64,000 bases of DNA, from NCBI RefSeq assembly GCF_022967985.1, contig NZ_JALJVC010000017.1:1-64000 (forward strand), in the 5' to 3' direction. Origin of the DNA: Acinetobacter lwoffii. GTDB lineage: Bacteria > Pseudomonadota > Gammaproteobacteria > Pseudomonadales > Moraxellaceae. Below are positions 18,300 through 27,020 of this stretch, piece after piece (positions within the stretch are counted from its first letter, which is position 1; each line of letters opens with the position of its first letter). Position numbers and translations under genes: made by a program. Under the pieces are notes generated by a model. The model ran no database searches. It was not told where the DNA came from and saw only the letters and a program-made list of their open reading frames with translations.

Positions 18300-18715
18300 G
18301 GGTAGGTTTCCTCATCATTTTTTTCTTGTGTTTCTAAGTCCAAAGAAGCCGAGTTGACACAATAACGCAAACCCGTTGGTTCTGGGCCATCTGGGAAAAC
18401 ATGCCCTAAATGTGCGTCACAATGATGACAAACAATCTCAGTTCTGACCATTCCGTGTGAAGTATCAGGTAATTCTTCTACCACCGAACTGCTGACGGGA
18501 CGGTAGAAACTTGGCCAGCCACAGCCGCTGTCATACTTGGTCTCAGACGAGAACAGTGGCGTGCCGCAGCAACGGCATACATAGGTGCCATCTTGCTTGG
18601 TATTCCAGTATTTTCCAGTAAATGCTGGCTCGGTTCCCTTCTCGCGCGTAATGCGAAACTCCTCAGGTGATAACTCTCTTTGCCATTCCCGGTCTGATTT
18701 ATTGAGTTTTCCCAT
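18296..18715 (-). CDS. msrB: Peptide-methionine (R)-S-oxide reductase
   Basis: 139 residues from MGKLNKSD; two extra codons upstream (MI) are in frame. Zinc site from the two CxxC pairs (CRCC and CHHC), SGCGWPSFY substrate region, and catalytic Cys in RYCVNSASL. It reduces the R-epimer of methionine sulfoxide in proteins. It is first in a two-gene transcript with the glutathione peroxidase gene, four-base overlap. Confidence 0.95.
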   Translation of the reverse strand: MGKLNKSDREWQRELSPEEFRITREKGTEPAFTGKYWNTKQDGTYVCRCCGTPLFSSETKYDSGCGWPSFYRPVSSSVVEELPDTSHGMVRTEIVCHHCDAHLGHVFPDGPEPTGLRYCVNSASLDLETQEKNDEETYP

Positions 18716-18943
18716 GATCACATACCTTTTTATCTTGCTATTTAAAATAGGATAATCCTATATTTACGTGATTCATTTTAAAAATTCTAGTCTTTATTCA
18801 ACATTTTACAAAAGACATATAATGTTCAAAAAAGCAAAAAGAAAGCAAATATAAAAATAAAAGTAAGCAATTTTTACATTAAATGTTTTTTAGTGAGCAA
18901 ATTTAATGGTATTCTTAGCTCTAAATTTGCTCAGGATTAAAAA

Positions 18944-20374
18944 ATGTCGCAAAAAAAGAGCGTAATTTTTAAAAATCTGCTGCCTGTGATCAAACAATAT
19001 CAGCAGCTTGGATTTACGCATGAAAAAATTGTTGCACTACTTCGAGATGAACATGATCTCGATCTAGTCACAACTGAGACATTTAAAAGTTATTTATATC
19101 GTTATGCAAAAGTGACCTCCACTCCTTCCGAGAACATCAAAATGCCGAACACTTTCCAAACCCCTCGCGAGATCAAGAAATCATCTAAGCTCGAGCATGT
19201 GTGCTACGACATTCGCGGACCTGTGTTACGAGCGGCCATCGAGATGGAAGAAGCCGGTCACAAAATTATCAAATTAAATATTGGCAATCCTGCCCCATTC
19301 GGTTTTGAAGCGCCGCAGGAAATTATCAATGATGTAGCTTTAAACCTGCCGAATGCGATTGGCTATACGGATTCTAAAGGGATTTTCCCGGCACGTAAGG
19401 CGATCTGTCAGTACTATCAGCAAAAAGGCATTCTAGATATGCACGTCAATGACGTCTATATCGGTAATGGTGTGTCTGAACTGATCGTGATGGCCATGCA
19501 GGGTCTGCTGGATGATGGCGATGAAATGCTGATTCCAATGCCAGATTATCCACTCTGGACGGCGGCAGTGAATCTATCTGGCGGTACAGCGATTCACTAT
19601 AAATGTGATGAAGAAAATCACTGGTATCCAGATATTGCTGATATGGAAAGCAAAATCACGCCAAATACCCGTGGTATTGTGATTATTAACCCGAATAACC
19701 CGACCGGTTCGGTTTACCCACGTCATGTGTTGCAGCAAATCGTCGACTTGGCCAAGAAATATGACCTGATTTTATTTGCTGACGAAATCTACGACAAAAT
19801 TATTTACGATGGAATCGAGCATGTTGCTGTAGCAGCTCTGGCTGGCGATCAGCTCTGTGTCTCGTTTAACGGTTTATCTAAAGCCTATCGTATTGCTGGT
19901 TTCCGTTCCGGCTGGATGGCCATTACCGGCGATAAAGCACGTGCAGCAGACTATATCGAAGGTCTGGATATGCTGGCGTCGATGCGTCTGTGTGCCAACC
20001 ATCAGGCACAATATGCGATTCAGACCGCACTGGGCGGTTATCAGTCAATTAACGACCTGATTCGTCCGGGCGGGCGTTTATATGAACAGCGCAACATTGC
20101 CTGGGAAATGCTGAACGAGATTCCAGGTGTGTCGTGTGTCAAACCTGAAGGTGCGATGTACTGCTTCCCGAAACTGGATCCGAATGTGTATCCAATCCAA
20201 GACGATGAAAAGCTAATGCTGGATTTGTTACGTGCCGAGAAAGTGCTTCTGGTTCAAGGTACAGGCTTTAACTGGCCGACACCGGATCATTTCCGTGTAG
20301 TATTCCTGCCGGCTGAAAATGAACTGCGTGAAGCTATTACGCGTGTTGGCCGTTTCCTAGCCAAGATGCGTTAA
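18944..20374 (+). CDS. alaA: AlaA-type alanine transaminase with N-terminal HTH-like extension
   Basis: 476 residues. From about residue 77 (KSSKLEHVCYDIRGPVL) it follows E. coli AlaA closely: GNPAPFGFEAP, VIINPNNPTGSVY, PLP lysine in FNGLSKAYRIAGFRSGW, and MRLCANHQAQYAIQTALGGY. AlaA makes alanine from pyruvate and glutamate. The first ~60 residues are extra. IKQYQQLGFTHEKIVALLRDEHDLDLVTTETFKSYLYRYAK has the pattern of small HTH domains found in plasmid/conjugation regulators (x-x-G-x-S/T-x-x-x-I-x-x-x-L ... F-x-x-Y-L-x-R). The main start has AGGAT ahead; an in-frame ATG at 19142 (residue 67) would give a canonical ~410-residue enzyme. Confidence 0.9.
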   Translation: MSQKKSVIFKNLLPVIKQYQQLGFTHEKIVALLRDEHDLDLVTTETFKSYLYRYAKVTSTPSENIKMPNTFQTPREIKKSSKLEHVCYDIRGPVLRAAIEMEEAGHKIIKLNIGNPAPFGFEAPQEIINDVALNLPNAIGYTDSKGIFPARKAICQYYQQKGILDMHVNDVYIGNGVSELIVMAMQGLLDDGDEMLIPMPDYPLWTAAVNLSGGTAIHYKCDEENHWYPDIADMESKITPNTRGIVIINPNNPTGSVYPRHVLQQIVDLAKKYDLILFADEIYDKIIYDGIEHVAVAALAGDQLCVSFNGLSKAYRIAGFRSGWMAITGDKARAADYIEGLDMLASMRLCANHQAQYAIQTALGGYQSINDLIRPGGRLYEQRNIAWEMLNEIPGVSCVKPEGAMYCFPKLDPNVYPIQDDEKLMLDLLRAEKVLLVQGTGFNWPTPDHFRVVFLPAENELREAITRVGRFLAKMR

Positions 20375-20393
20375 TTCTTGAAATAGACAATAT

Positions 20394-20420
20394 AAAAACC
20401 GCGTTGATACGCGGTTTTTT
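20394..20420 (+). terminator. alaA terminator
   Basis: Stem AAAACCGCG / CGCGGTTTT with TTGATA loop and T-run, 20 bases after the stop. Confidence 0.85.
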
Positions 20421-20573
20421 ATTTCTCTGAGAAAATTCAGGCTTTTGACTGATGAAATTTTAAAAATCATACCGGTTTCTTTGAGCAAATTTCTGCACTC
20501 AATGGTTTCTTCTCCGACAATTTCCCCTAAATCATGAAGATTCATGTTATTTTTTGACCAAATATAAAATTCT

Positions 20574-21797
20574 ATGAGTACACGGATGTCCTCAAACACA
20601 ATGAAGCTCAGCCTTTTTCTCTGCCTTAGTATGTGCTTGGGCATTGGCATCCTTCGCTTTTCTTATACCGCACTGTTACCTGGCACACGCGAAGCCTTTG
20701 GCTGGAGTACAGATTTTGCCAGCCTTTTGGGCAGTGCCAATTTGCTGGGTTATTTAATCGGTGCATTTACCGCGATGCGCTTGCCTCAAGACCGCAGCAT
20801 GAGTACCTATATTCAAATTTCAGCCTTTGCCGGTATGTTCAGCCTGATGTGCTGTGCATTTTCTGGTTTCTCTGAAGCGTGGTATATCGCTTGGCGGGTT
20901 ATTTCCGGGATCAGCGGTGGACTGATGATGATCTTATCGCCGAGTGTGGTCGCGCAGTGTTGTGAACTTCAGGATCGTCTTAAAATCAACTTTATTGGTT
21001 TTAGCGGGATTGGACTAGGCGTTTTAATTGCGACCCTGTTTCTGCCTTATCTGGATCAAATTTCCATACAGACTGCATGGCTGATCTTATGCGGTTTTGC
21101 TTTGCTTATCTGTATCGTTTTAAGTTTACTGATTCAGAAATTTAAGCCGTATTTGTCCACACAAGCTCTTGCAGTTACCTCTCCTCTCTCTTTGAATAGC
21201 GTCTTTTATAGTTTATTGACGGTCTACGCGTGTAGTGCATTCGCCTATATACCGCATTCACTCTTCTGGATTGATTATTTAAGCCAGCAGTTGGGATTGA
21301 GCTTGTTCTGGATTAATTTCAACTGGATTCTGTATGGAATAGGCAGTGCCTTGGGTGCCTTTAGTGCTTATGTGCTGGCCAGAAAATGGGGTAATTTTGC
21401 TGCCCTGAAAATTCTTTATAGTCTTTATATTGTGGCTATTTTTATTGCGACTCTAGATGCCTATCCCTTACTCACTTTTAGCTCTTCCTTTTTTACCGGG
21501 ATGTTAAATCCGGCTGTGGTCTTCCTGACCTCCTATACCATTTTACAACTGTATGGACTGGCTTATAAAAAGCTCTGGAGTATTGCTACCTTGTGTTTTG
21601 CCTCGATTCAGCTAATCGGTGGGCTCAGTTTTAGTGCGCTGCAATATTTTGGATTGAGCTATCATCAACAGTTCATACTGGCCACATTTGTTCTTTTATT
21701 AGGAACGTTACAATTGTTCTGGTACACACGTCCTGTCAGACTCAAATCTGAACAACAAACTCTGCCAATTTCTGCTCATGGAGAAGGAACTAAATAA
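20574..21797 (+). CDS. MFS transporter of the YbfB/YjiJ type
   Basis: 407 residues with about 12 hydrophobic segments. The first, CLSMCLGIGILRFSYTALLP, carries the G-I-G-x-x-R-F-x-Y-T-x-L-P pattern of the YbfB/YjiJ group, and RVISGISGGLMMILSP fits the fourth helix. The substrate is unknown. In-frame ATGs at 20586 and 20601 (codons 5 and 10) are alternative starts. Its 3' end overlaps the convergent M23 lipoprotein gene by 22 bases. Confidence 0.85.
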   Translation: MSTRMSSNTMKLSLFLCLSMCLGIGILRFSYTALLPGTREAFGWSTDFASLLGSANLLGYLIGAFTAMRLPQDRSMSTYIQISAFAGMFSLMCCAFSGFSEAWYIAWRVISGISGGLMMILSPSVVAQCCELQDRLKINFIGFSGIGLGVLIATLFLPYLDQISIQTAWLILCGFALLICIVLSLLIQKFKPYLSTQALAVTSPLSLNSVFYSLLTVYACSAFAYIPHSLFWIDYLSQQLGLSLFWINFNWILYGIGSALGAFSAYVLARKWGNFAALKILYSLYIVAIFIATLDAYPLLTFSSSFFTGMLNPAVVFLTSYTILQLYGLAYKKLWSIATLCFASIQLIGGLSFSALQYFGLSYHQQFILATFVLLLGTLQLFWYTRPVRLKSEQQTLPISAHGEGTK

Positions 21798-22333
21798 GGA
21801 TAAGGATTGGTTGCTCCTTGCCCACCCAGATAAATCCCATAATGTAAATGCGGCGGGGTATTTTTGGCATTACCTGTATTACCCACATAAGCGATGACTT
21901 CACCTGCCTCAACCCAGTCGCCTTCCTGAATATGTTCTGCATAGTCATCCAGATGTGCATAATAATGCTGACTCATATTCGGACCGGTCACCCAGATAAT
22001 TTTTCCACCCAGATTGTTGGTACCAATCCTACGCACAATCCCTTGGGTCGCGCTGAATACTGGCGTACCGCGTTTGGCAAAAATATCCGTCCCTTCATGT
22101 TTACGACCGGCACTACGGGCTGCTCCCCAGGTATCATTAATTTGGCCAATTCTGACGCCTTCAACCGGAATCTGTAGCGGAGCTTCCAACTGGGCTCTCT
22201 GTAATTGCCAATACAGATAAGGGCTTTTCCAGCCCGCTGCTTCACCTGAAGGCGGTGGTTGACAGGCAGTCAGTAGAAAACCTATAGATAACAGTAAGCT
22301 TATAATCCGGAGAAATTTCACCAATATTCGCAT
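21776..22333 (-). CDS. M23 (LytM) family peptidase lipoprotein
   Basis: 185 residues: hydrophobic signal and lipobox LLTAC (Cys24), then a LytM domain with the zinc motifs HEGTDIF (H-x-x-x-D) and HLHYGIY (H-x-H), both intact, plus QHYYAHLDDY. An intact site suggests active cell-wall endopeptidase rather than an EnvC/NlpD-like activator. Located in the envelope via the lipid anchor. Convergent overlap with the MFS gene. Confidence 0.9.
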   Translation of the reverse strand: MRILVKFLRIISLLLSIGFLLTACQPPPSGEAAGWKSPYLYWQLQRAQLEAPLQIPVEGVRIGQINDTWGAARSAGRKHEGTDIFAKRGTPVFSATQGIVRRIGTNNLGGKIIWVTGPNMSQHYYAHLDDYAEHIQEGDWVEAGEVIAYVGNTGNAKNTPPHLHYGIYLGGQGATNPYPYLVPSP

Positions 22334-22428
22334 TAAATTAAATAGATGACTTTTATCTTAATCACAACCGCCTAATTTAAAGTCACAATCCTGTTATTTT
22401 TAGTGATGATTTTATACAAGCGTTCAAA

Positions 22429-22455
22429 TAACAAAACCCTCAAATGAGGGTTTTG
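22429..22455. terminator. Bidirectional-looking terminator
   Basis: AACAAAACCCTC / GAGGGTTTTGTT stem with an AAAT-type loop and T-rich flanks. It lies 22 bases beyond the stop of the poly-Gln microprotein gene (minus strand). Confidence 0.75.
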
Positions 22456-22476
22456 TTATTTTAGGTGGATAGGAGA

Positions 22477-22608
22477 TTATCTACGTTTTTTAGCACGAGA
22501 TGGTTTCGATGGTTGTTGCTGTTGTTGCTGTTGCTGCTCTTCATTCTGAGCATTGTCCTGCTTGTCTTTTTGTTGGACCTGCTTATGTCTCGCTTTAGCT
22601 TTAGCCAT
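22477..22608 (-). CDS. 43-residue basic poly-Gln microprotein
   Basis: The ATG at 22608 follows AGGAG at ideal spacing (AGGAGTAAATCATG). The product starts MAKAKARHKQVQQKDKQDNA, has eight consecutive Gln residues and ends PSKPSRAKKRR. It is strongly basic at both ends, without cysteines or hydrophobic stretches, so disordered and possibly nucleic-acid or ribosome associated. The Gln run uses mixed CAG/CAA codons. A terminator follows. It is a single gene between the M23 lipoprotein and icd. No family is recognised. Confidence 0.65.
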   Translation of the reverse strand: MAKAKARHKQVQQKDKQDNAQNEEQQQQQQQQPSKPSRAKKRR

Positions 22609-22856
22609 GATTTACTCCTTTCGAGAAACGTCTCTATATCACTGGAAGTTCCATTCATCACTGTAACGTTTATACAAAATAAGCCAATCGCTGAGCTGTA
22701 TCCAAATACGTCAATGTAATACAGTGTTTACTAAGTTATTCAGCTTAGAACGAATCATTTCTAGGCTCATTACACTTCTTACATGATCTTGCAGCCTGAT
22801 ACTTATTTTAACGTTTAACCTTAAACCGTTCAGCCTTTGCTTCCCAATAAAGTGAT

Positions 22857-22887
22857 AAAAAAACCCGCCGTAATTGCGGGTTTTTTT
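22857..22887 (-). terminator. icd terminator
   Basis: Stem AAACCCGC / GCGGGTTT with T-rich minus-strand tail, 23 bases beyond the icd stop. The 22609-22909 spacer holds nothing else convincing. Confidence 0.85.
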
Positions 22888-22909
22888 ATTCATAAATTGC
22901 ATCGCAATT

Positions 22910-24166
22910 TCAGGCATCCATATTGGCAATAATCGCTTCACCAAACTCGGAACAACGCAGCAAGGTCGCCCCTGGCATTAAGCGCTCAAAATCGTAGGTC
23001 ACCGTTTTTGCCGCAATCGCACCCGAAATCCCCTTGATGATCAGGTCGGCAGCTTCTATCCAGCCCATATCACGCAGCATCATTTCTGCTGACAGAATAA
23101 TCGAACCCGGATTTACTTTATCTTGTCCAGCATATTTAGGCGCTGTACCGTGGGTTGCTTCATAAACTGCAATCGAACCGCCGATATTGGCACCCGGTGC
23201 AATCCCGATCCCGCCGACTTCCGCAGCTAGCGCATCAGAAATATAATCACCATTTAAGTTCAGTGTCGCAATTACAGAATAATCCGCCGGACGCATCAAG
23301 ATTTGCTGCAAGAAGGCATCAGCAATGACATCTTTAATAATAATGTCTTTGCCTGTTCTTGGATTTTTGATTTTAACCCATGGACCACCATCTAAAAGCT
23401 CACCGCCGAAACGTTCCAATGCGACCTCATAGCCCCACTCTTTAAATGCCCCTTCGGTGTATTTCATGATATTGCCTTTGTGTACCAAAGTCACACTAGG
23501 CTTGTCATTCTCAATGGCAAATTGAATCGCTTTACGTACCAGACGCTGGCTACCTTCTTTGGAGACAGGCTTGATCCCGATCCCACAATTGTCTTCAAAG
23601 CGGATATTGGTTACACCCATTTCTTCTTTCAGGAACTTGATGACCTTTTTCGCTTCCGGAGAATCTGCCTTCCATTCAATTCCGGCATAAATATCTTCTG
23701 AATTTTCACGGAAAATTACCATGTCGGTCAGTTCAGGATTATGTACCGGCGAAGGCACGCCCTCGAACCAGCGCACCGGACGTACACAAACATATAAATC
23801 CAGTTCCTGACGTAAAGCCACATTCAGAGAGCGAATACCGCCACCAACTGGCGTGGTCAGTGGACCTTTAATCGATATCACATAATCGCGCAGCGCTTCG
23901 AGAGTTTCTTCAGGCATATAGGTGCCGTAAATTTTGTCAGCTTTTTCACCGCAGTAGACTTCCATCCATTCGATGGAACGCTTTCCAGCGTATGCTTTTT
24001 GCACAGCAGCATCTACCACAGTTCGCATTGTTGGTGTAATATCTGCACCAATTCCATCCCCTTCAATAAATGGGATAATTGGATTATTTGGTACGTTGAG
24101 TGACAGGTCTGCATTAACGGTAATTTTAGTACCATCCACAGGTACTACGATTTTTTGATATCCCAT
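22910..24166 (-). CDS. icd: Isocitrate dehydrogenase, NADP-dependent (dimeric type)
   Basis: 418 residues from the ATG at 24166 ([17 protein letters not shown]); ten upstream codons are in frame but start from a non-ATG codon and do not fit the family. TCA-cycle conversion of isocitrate to 2-oxoglutarate. Visible: [12 protein letters not shown], the isocitrate-binding [24 protein letters not shown] with the phosphorylatable Ser of E. coli Icd, [15 protein letters not shown], and the cofactor loop [12 protein letters not shown]. It is divergent from rluE. A GGGAGAA SD precedes the start. Confidence 0.96.
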   Translation of the reverse strand: MGYQKIVVPVDGTKITVNADLSLNVPNNPIIPFIEGDGIGADITPTMRTVVDAAVQKAYAGKRSIEWMEVYCGEKADKIYGTYMPEETLEALRDYVISIKGPLTTPVGGGIRSLNVALRQELDLYVCVRPVRWFEGVPSPVHNPELTDMVIFRENSEDIYAGIEWKADSPEAKKVIKFLKEEMGVTNIRFEDNCGIGIKPVSKEGSQRLVRKAIQFAIENDKPSVTLVHKGNIMKYTEGAFKEWGYEVALERFGGELLDGGPWVKIKNPRTGKDIIIKDVIADAFLQQILMRPADYSVIATLNLNGDYISDALAAEVGGIGIAPGANIGGSIAVYEATHGTAPKYAGQDKVNPGSIILSAEMMLRDMGWIEAADLIIKGISGAIAAKTVTYDFERLMPGATLLRCSEFGEAIIANMDA

Positions 24167-24359
24167 TATTAGTATTCTCCCGGATGCCGCTGACAAATCT
24201 AAAATAATTGCCGATTAGGCAATACTTTCAACTGTTCTTAACGCATAATATTCTAATCCAGATTTGTTGTTTTTGAGATTTATACGGGAAATAACCAAGT
24301 TTCCTTTTAAATAAACCTCTACATTTTTTAAATTAATGTAATTATAGAAGTTATTTCCT

Positions 24360-25148
24360 ATGAAAATCGTCATTCTAAACAAACCTTATGACGTCCTCTC
24401 CCAATTCCGTGCGGATGAAAAGCACCCAACCATGGCTGATTTTGTCAACGACAAAGATTTACGTCTTGCTGGCCGTTTGGACATGGACTCAGAAGGTCTG
24501 GTTTTCCTCACCGATCACGGTGGTCTCAACCAATATATCACCAATCCTGCCAATAAAAAGTTTAAAACTTATATGGTGCAAGTGGAAGGTGATGTGACCG
24601 AAGAAGCTCTTGAGCAGCTTCGTAAAGGCGTTGAACTGAAAGATGGCATGACGCTTCCTGCACGTGCTGAAAAAGTGTCTGAACCGGAATGGTTGTGGGA
24701 GCGTAATCCTCCTGTACGTTTCCGTGCCTCTGTTCCGACGTCTTGGGTTGAGATTTCAATCTGTGAAGGTCGTAACCGTCAGGTTCGTCGTATGACATCT
24801 GCTGTCGGCTTCCCTACACTGCGTTTGATCCGTACCAAAATTGGTGAGATTGATTTGGTTCGTATGGGATTGCAACCGGGTGAAACCAGAGAAATTGAAC
24901 CATTACTTTATCCAGACTTCCAGAATGTTCCTGCGGAAGAACCATACCGTTCACGCTCTTATGTGAAAAAGCCGGGTGGTACGGGCGGTAAGCCAATGGT
25001 TCGTAAAAATAAAGATGGTTCTGTGAAAAAGTCTGGCACCAAACGTATCTGGCAAATGGATGAAAGTGAAAAGCCGCGTCGTAAGACCAATGGTACAACA
25101 CGTCCAAATACCAAGGCGCCACGTGGTCGCGGCCGCGGTCGTGGCTAA
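24360..25148 (+). CDS. rluE: 23S rRNA pseudouridine(2457) synthase, RluE type
   Basis: 262 residues. RsuA/RluB/E/F catalytic domain with GRLDMDSEGLVFLTDHG (catalytic Asp) and CEGRNRQVRRM. It lacks an S4 domain, as RluE does. The last ~70 residues form a basic, Lys/Arg/Gly/Pro-rich tail ending in RGRGRGRG that enterobacterial RluE lacks; it probably adds RNA affinity. Divergent from icd, as in other gammaproteobacteria. Confidence 0.92.
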   Translation: MKIVILNKPYDVLSQFRADEKHPTMADFVNDKDLRLAGRLDMDSEGLVFLTDHGGLNQYITNPANKKFKTYMVQVEGDVTEEALEQLRKGVELKDGMTLPARAEKVSEPEWLWERNPPVRFRASVPTSWVEISICEGRNRQVRRMTSAVGFPTLRLIRTKIGEIDLVRMGLQPGETREIEPLLYPDFQNVPAEEPYRSRSYVKKPGGTGGKPMVRKNKDGSVKKSGTKRIWQMDESEKPRRKTNGTTRPNTKAPRGRGRGRG

Positions 25149-25166
25149 GTTTGAATAGATTTAATC

Positions 25167-25192
25167 AAGCTCACTTCGGTGGGCTTTTTTAT
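25167..25192 (+). terminator. rluE terminator
   Basis: AAGCTCAC-TTCG-GTGGGCTT tetraloop hairpin with T-run. Confidence 0.85.
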
Positions 25193-25264
25193 TACATAAC
25201 TTCAATATTTTTTATTTTTCAGTTTATTAGAATCAATTGAAGTATTCATTTTACGATGATTCTC

Positions 25265-25660
25265 ATGAAAAGAATAATTTGTGCTTTAGCTGCAATGTCC
25301 CTCTCAACTTTTAGCTTTGCTAATCCGCTGAGTGTGCATGTACTTAATCAAGAAACTGGTTTGCCTTCTTCCAATGTCACGGTCACCCTAGAAACGCAAC
25401 AAGGTGAGAAATGGGTCAAGCTCAATGAAGCCAAGACAGACAGTAATGGTCGTATTAAAGAATTTTATCCTAAAGACACCGCGTTACAAAAAGGTGTTTA
25501 TAAAGTAACTTTCAAAACGGGTGACTGGTTTAAGGCCAATAATCAACGGACGTTCTTCCCTGAAGTGCCGGTGGTCTTTGTGATTGATGGTGCTTTAGAA
25601 CACTACCATATTCCACTGTTGCTTAGTTCTTATGGCTATTCAACGTATCGGGGGAATTGA
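25265..25660 (+). CDS. Exported hydroxyisourate hydrolase (transthyretin-like)
   Basis: 131 residues from the ATG at 25265 (three codons after an alternative). A Sec signal peptide (MKRIICALAAMSLSTFSFA) precedes NPLSVHVLNQETGLPSSNV, the HIUase start whose His is catalytic. The C-terminus HYHIPLLLSSYGYSTYRGN is the family signature (Y-R-G-S, here Y-R-G-N). It hydrolyses 5-hydroxyisourate toward allantoin, here in the periplasm. No uricase or OHCU decarboxylase gene is next to it. Confidence 0.9.
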   Translation: MKRIICALAAMSLSTFSFANPLSVHVLNQETGLPSSNVTVTLETQQGEKWVKLNEAKTDSNGRIKEFYPKDTALQKGVYKVTFKTGDWFKANNQRTFFPEVPVVFVIDGALEHYHIPLLLSSYGYSTYRGN

Positions 25661-25665
25661 GTTTA

Positions 25666-26379
25666 TTACTTATCAATCATGTTAGATTCAAGTTCATAAA
25701 ATGGATGCTTAGATTGATAAATATATGTTTTTAGTAACTTCTTATAGTCTCTTCCATTTTTACTCTGATACTCAATTATAAAATCAGCGTCAACTTCTTT
25801 ATGCTTATTTAATTCATCTAATTTCGTTTGGTCTAGTTCAAACTTAATATGTTTAACCTCACTAGCTAAAAATTTATTTTCTTTAGCTATAACTGCGTTT
25901 TTTTCACCTGATTGTATTTTAAAATCAAACGCATCTTCACCCAAGTTTTCGATTATCAAATATAAGTTCGCATAACAATTAATAGTCATTTCCTTATTTG
26001 AAAATACAGTCCTAACTCTAGAACTCAATATAAGAAAACGTGGTTCTAATGTTTTTTGTACTTCTTGTAATTGAATTTTCTGAATTTCACCAAGTTGTTT
26101 TTGATATTCAACACTTTCTTTCATTTCCTGGATTTGGAGCTGTAATGCTCTTTCCTGTTGTTCTAATGCTTTTGTATTTTGCTCTAGCTGCTTACCTTGC
26201 TGCACATAGCCTAAAATCAGCCATAAGAAAGCGATAGGTGCAACTATACCTGCAAGAAAATCCCCTAATTCATTTAAAGATGTTGGATTTTTCAAATCAC
26301 CAAAAAACCAAAATAGAAAAATTACAGCTAGCCATACAACTGTAATTCTAATCCCCCAATTTAAACTATTTTGATTCAT
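25666..26379 (-). CDS. Two-TM coiled-coil protein of unknown function
   Basis: 237 residues. Two N-terminal membrane segments (about 9-26 and 40-58, AGIVAPIAFLWLILGYV), then a long amphipathic Gln/Glu/Lys-rich helix (LEQQERALQLQIQEMKESVEYQKQ, about 60-110) likely forming a coiled coil, then a polar beta-rich C-terminal domain (about 112-237). This plan, with GDFLAGIVAPIAFLWLI, occurs widely in accessory regions of proteobacteria. It looks more AT-rich than its neighbours, suggesting transfer. No defence or transport role can be proven from it alone. Confidence 0.7.
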   Translation of the reverse strand: MNQNSLNWGIRITVVWLAVIFLFWFFGDLKNPTSLNELGDFLAGIVAPIAFLWLILGYVQQGKQLEQNTKALEQQERALQLQIQEMKESVEYQKQLGEIQKIQLQEVQKTLEPRFLILSSRVRTVFSNKEMTINCYANLYLIIENLGEDAFDFKIQSGEKNAVIAKENKFLASEVKHIKFELDQTKLDELNKHKEVDADFIIEYQSKNGRDYKKLLKTYIYQSKHPFYELESNMIDK

Positions 26380-26549
26380 CTTCTAATAATAAAAAAGCCA
26401 TTCCTAAATATGGGTTTTACCTGCTTTTTCTTATGTGTGCAAACAAGATTTCTAACTCTTCCATCTTGTCATTCTGACTATCCGATGTTATTTATGATTC
26501 ATATATTTAATAATTTAAAATAAAACATATCTAAATAAGGAGTTTTGCA

Positions 26550-26942
26550 ATGGATCAGCAAGTCAACCAGATGTTTAATCAGGACCGGTTAATTCAGCAT
26601 CTTGGTGCTCATCTGGTTTCTTATAATCACAATTATGCAAAGATCGAATTAAAGGTGACTGAACAACATTTACAAGGTCATCAGACCTGTAACGGTGCCG
26701 TGATTTTCGCACTGGCAGATGCAGCTTTTGCAATTGCCTGCAATACCGGTGAACATCCGGCAGTCGGTCAACATTGCGGTATTCATTATTTAAAACCGGG
26801 ATTGCTTGGCGACACGCTGACTGCTGTAGCCGAACACAAAACCAGCAGTGGCCGTAGTGGCATTTATGACATTCAAGTGATGAATCAACATAATCAAATC
26901 GTGGCAGAATTCCGTGGTACATCACGACTGATCATTAAATAG
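26550..26942 (+). CDS. PaaI-family hotdog thioesterase
   Basis: 130 residues. Hotdog fold with HQTCNGAVIFALADAAFAIACNT (helix after the H-x-x-x-x-G motif) and GIHYLKPGLLGDTLTAVAEHKTSSGRSGIYDIQV, matching phenylacetic-acid-type acyl-CoA thioesterases. Perfect AAGGAG SD. No paa genes are near, so the acyl-CoA substrate is undetermined. Confidence 0.88.
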   Translation: MDQQVNQMFNQDRLIQHLGAHLVSYNHNYAKIELKVTEQHLQGHQTCNGAVIFALADAAFAIACNTGEHPAVGQHCGIHYLKPGLLGDTLTAVAEHKTSSGRSGIYDIQVMNQHNQIVAEFRGTSRLIIK

Positions 26943-26967
26943 ATGTTCTTTCAACATGCACTTCAAT

Positions 26968-27000
26968 AAAAAAACCGGTGACGATGCACCGGTTTTTTTA
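26968..27000. terminator. Terminator between convergent genes
   Basis: AAAACCGGTG / CACCGGTTTTTT stem with ACGATG loop, serving the thioesterase gene; A-run on the other side may also serve the M61 peptidase gene. Confidence 0.85.
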
Positions 27001-27020
27001 AATTAAGAATAATTTCGGAT

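Noticed and set aside
20357-20650. 97-codon minus-strand frame between alaA and the MFS gene
   Set aside because: It overlaps the alaA end, the terminator and the MFS start, and lacks an SD and domain features.
22465-22719. Plus-strand frame with a Leu run
   Set aside because: The Leu run is the complement of the CAG/CAA codons of the 43-residue poly-Gln gene, which has the better SD.
22711-22944. 77-codon minus-strand frame overlapping the icd end
   Set aside because: Runs across the icd terminator in another frame with no SD or recognisable features.
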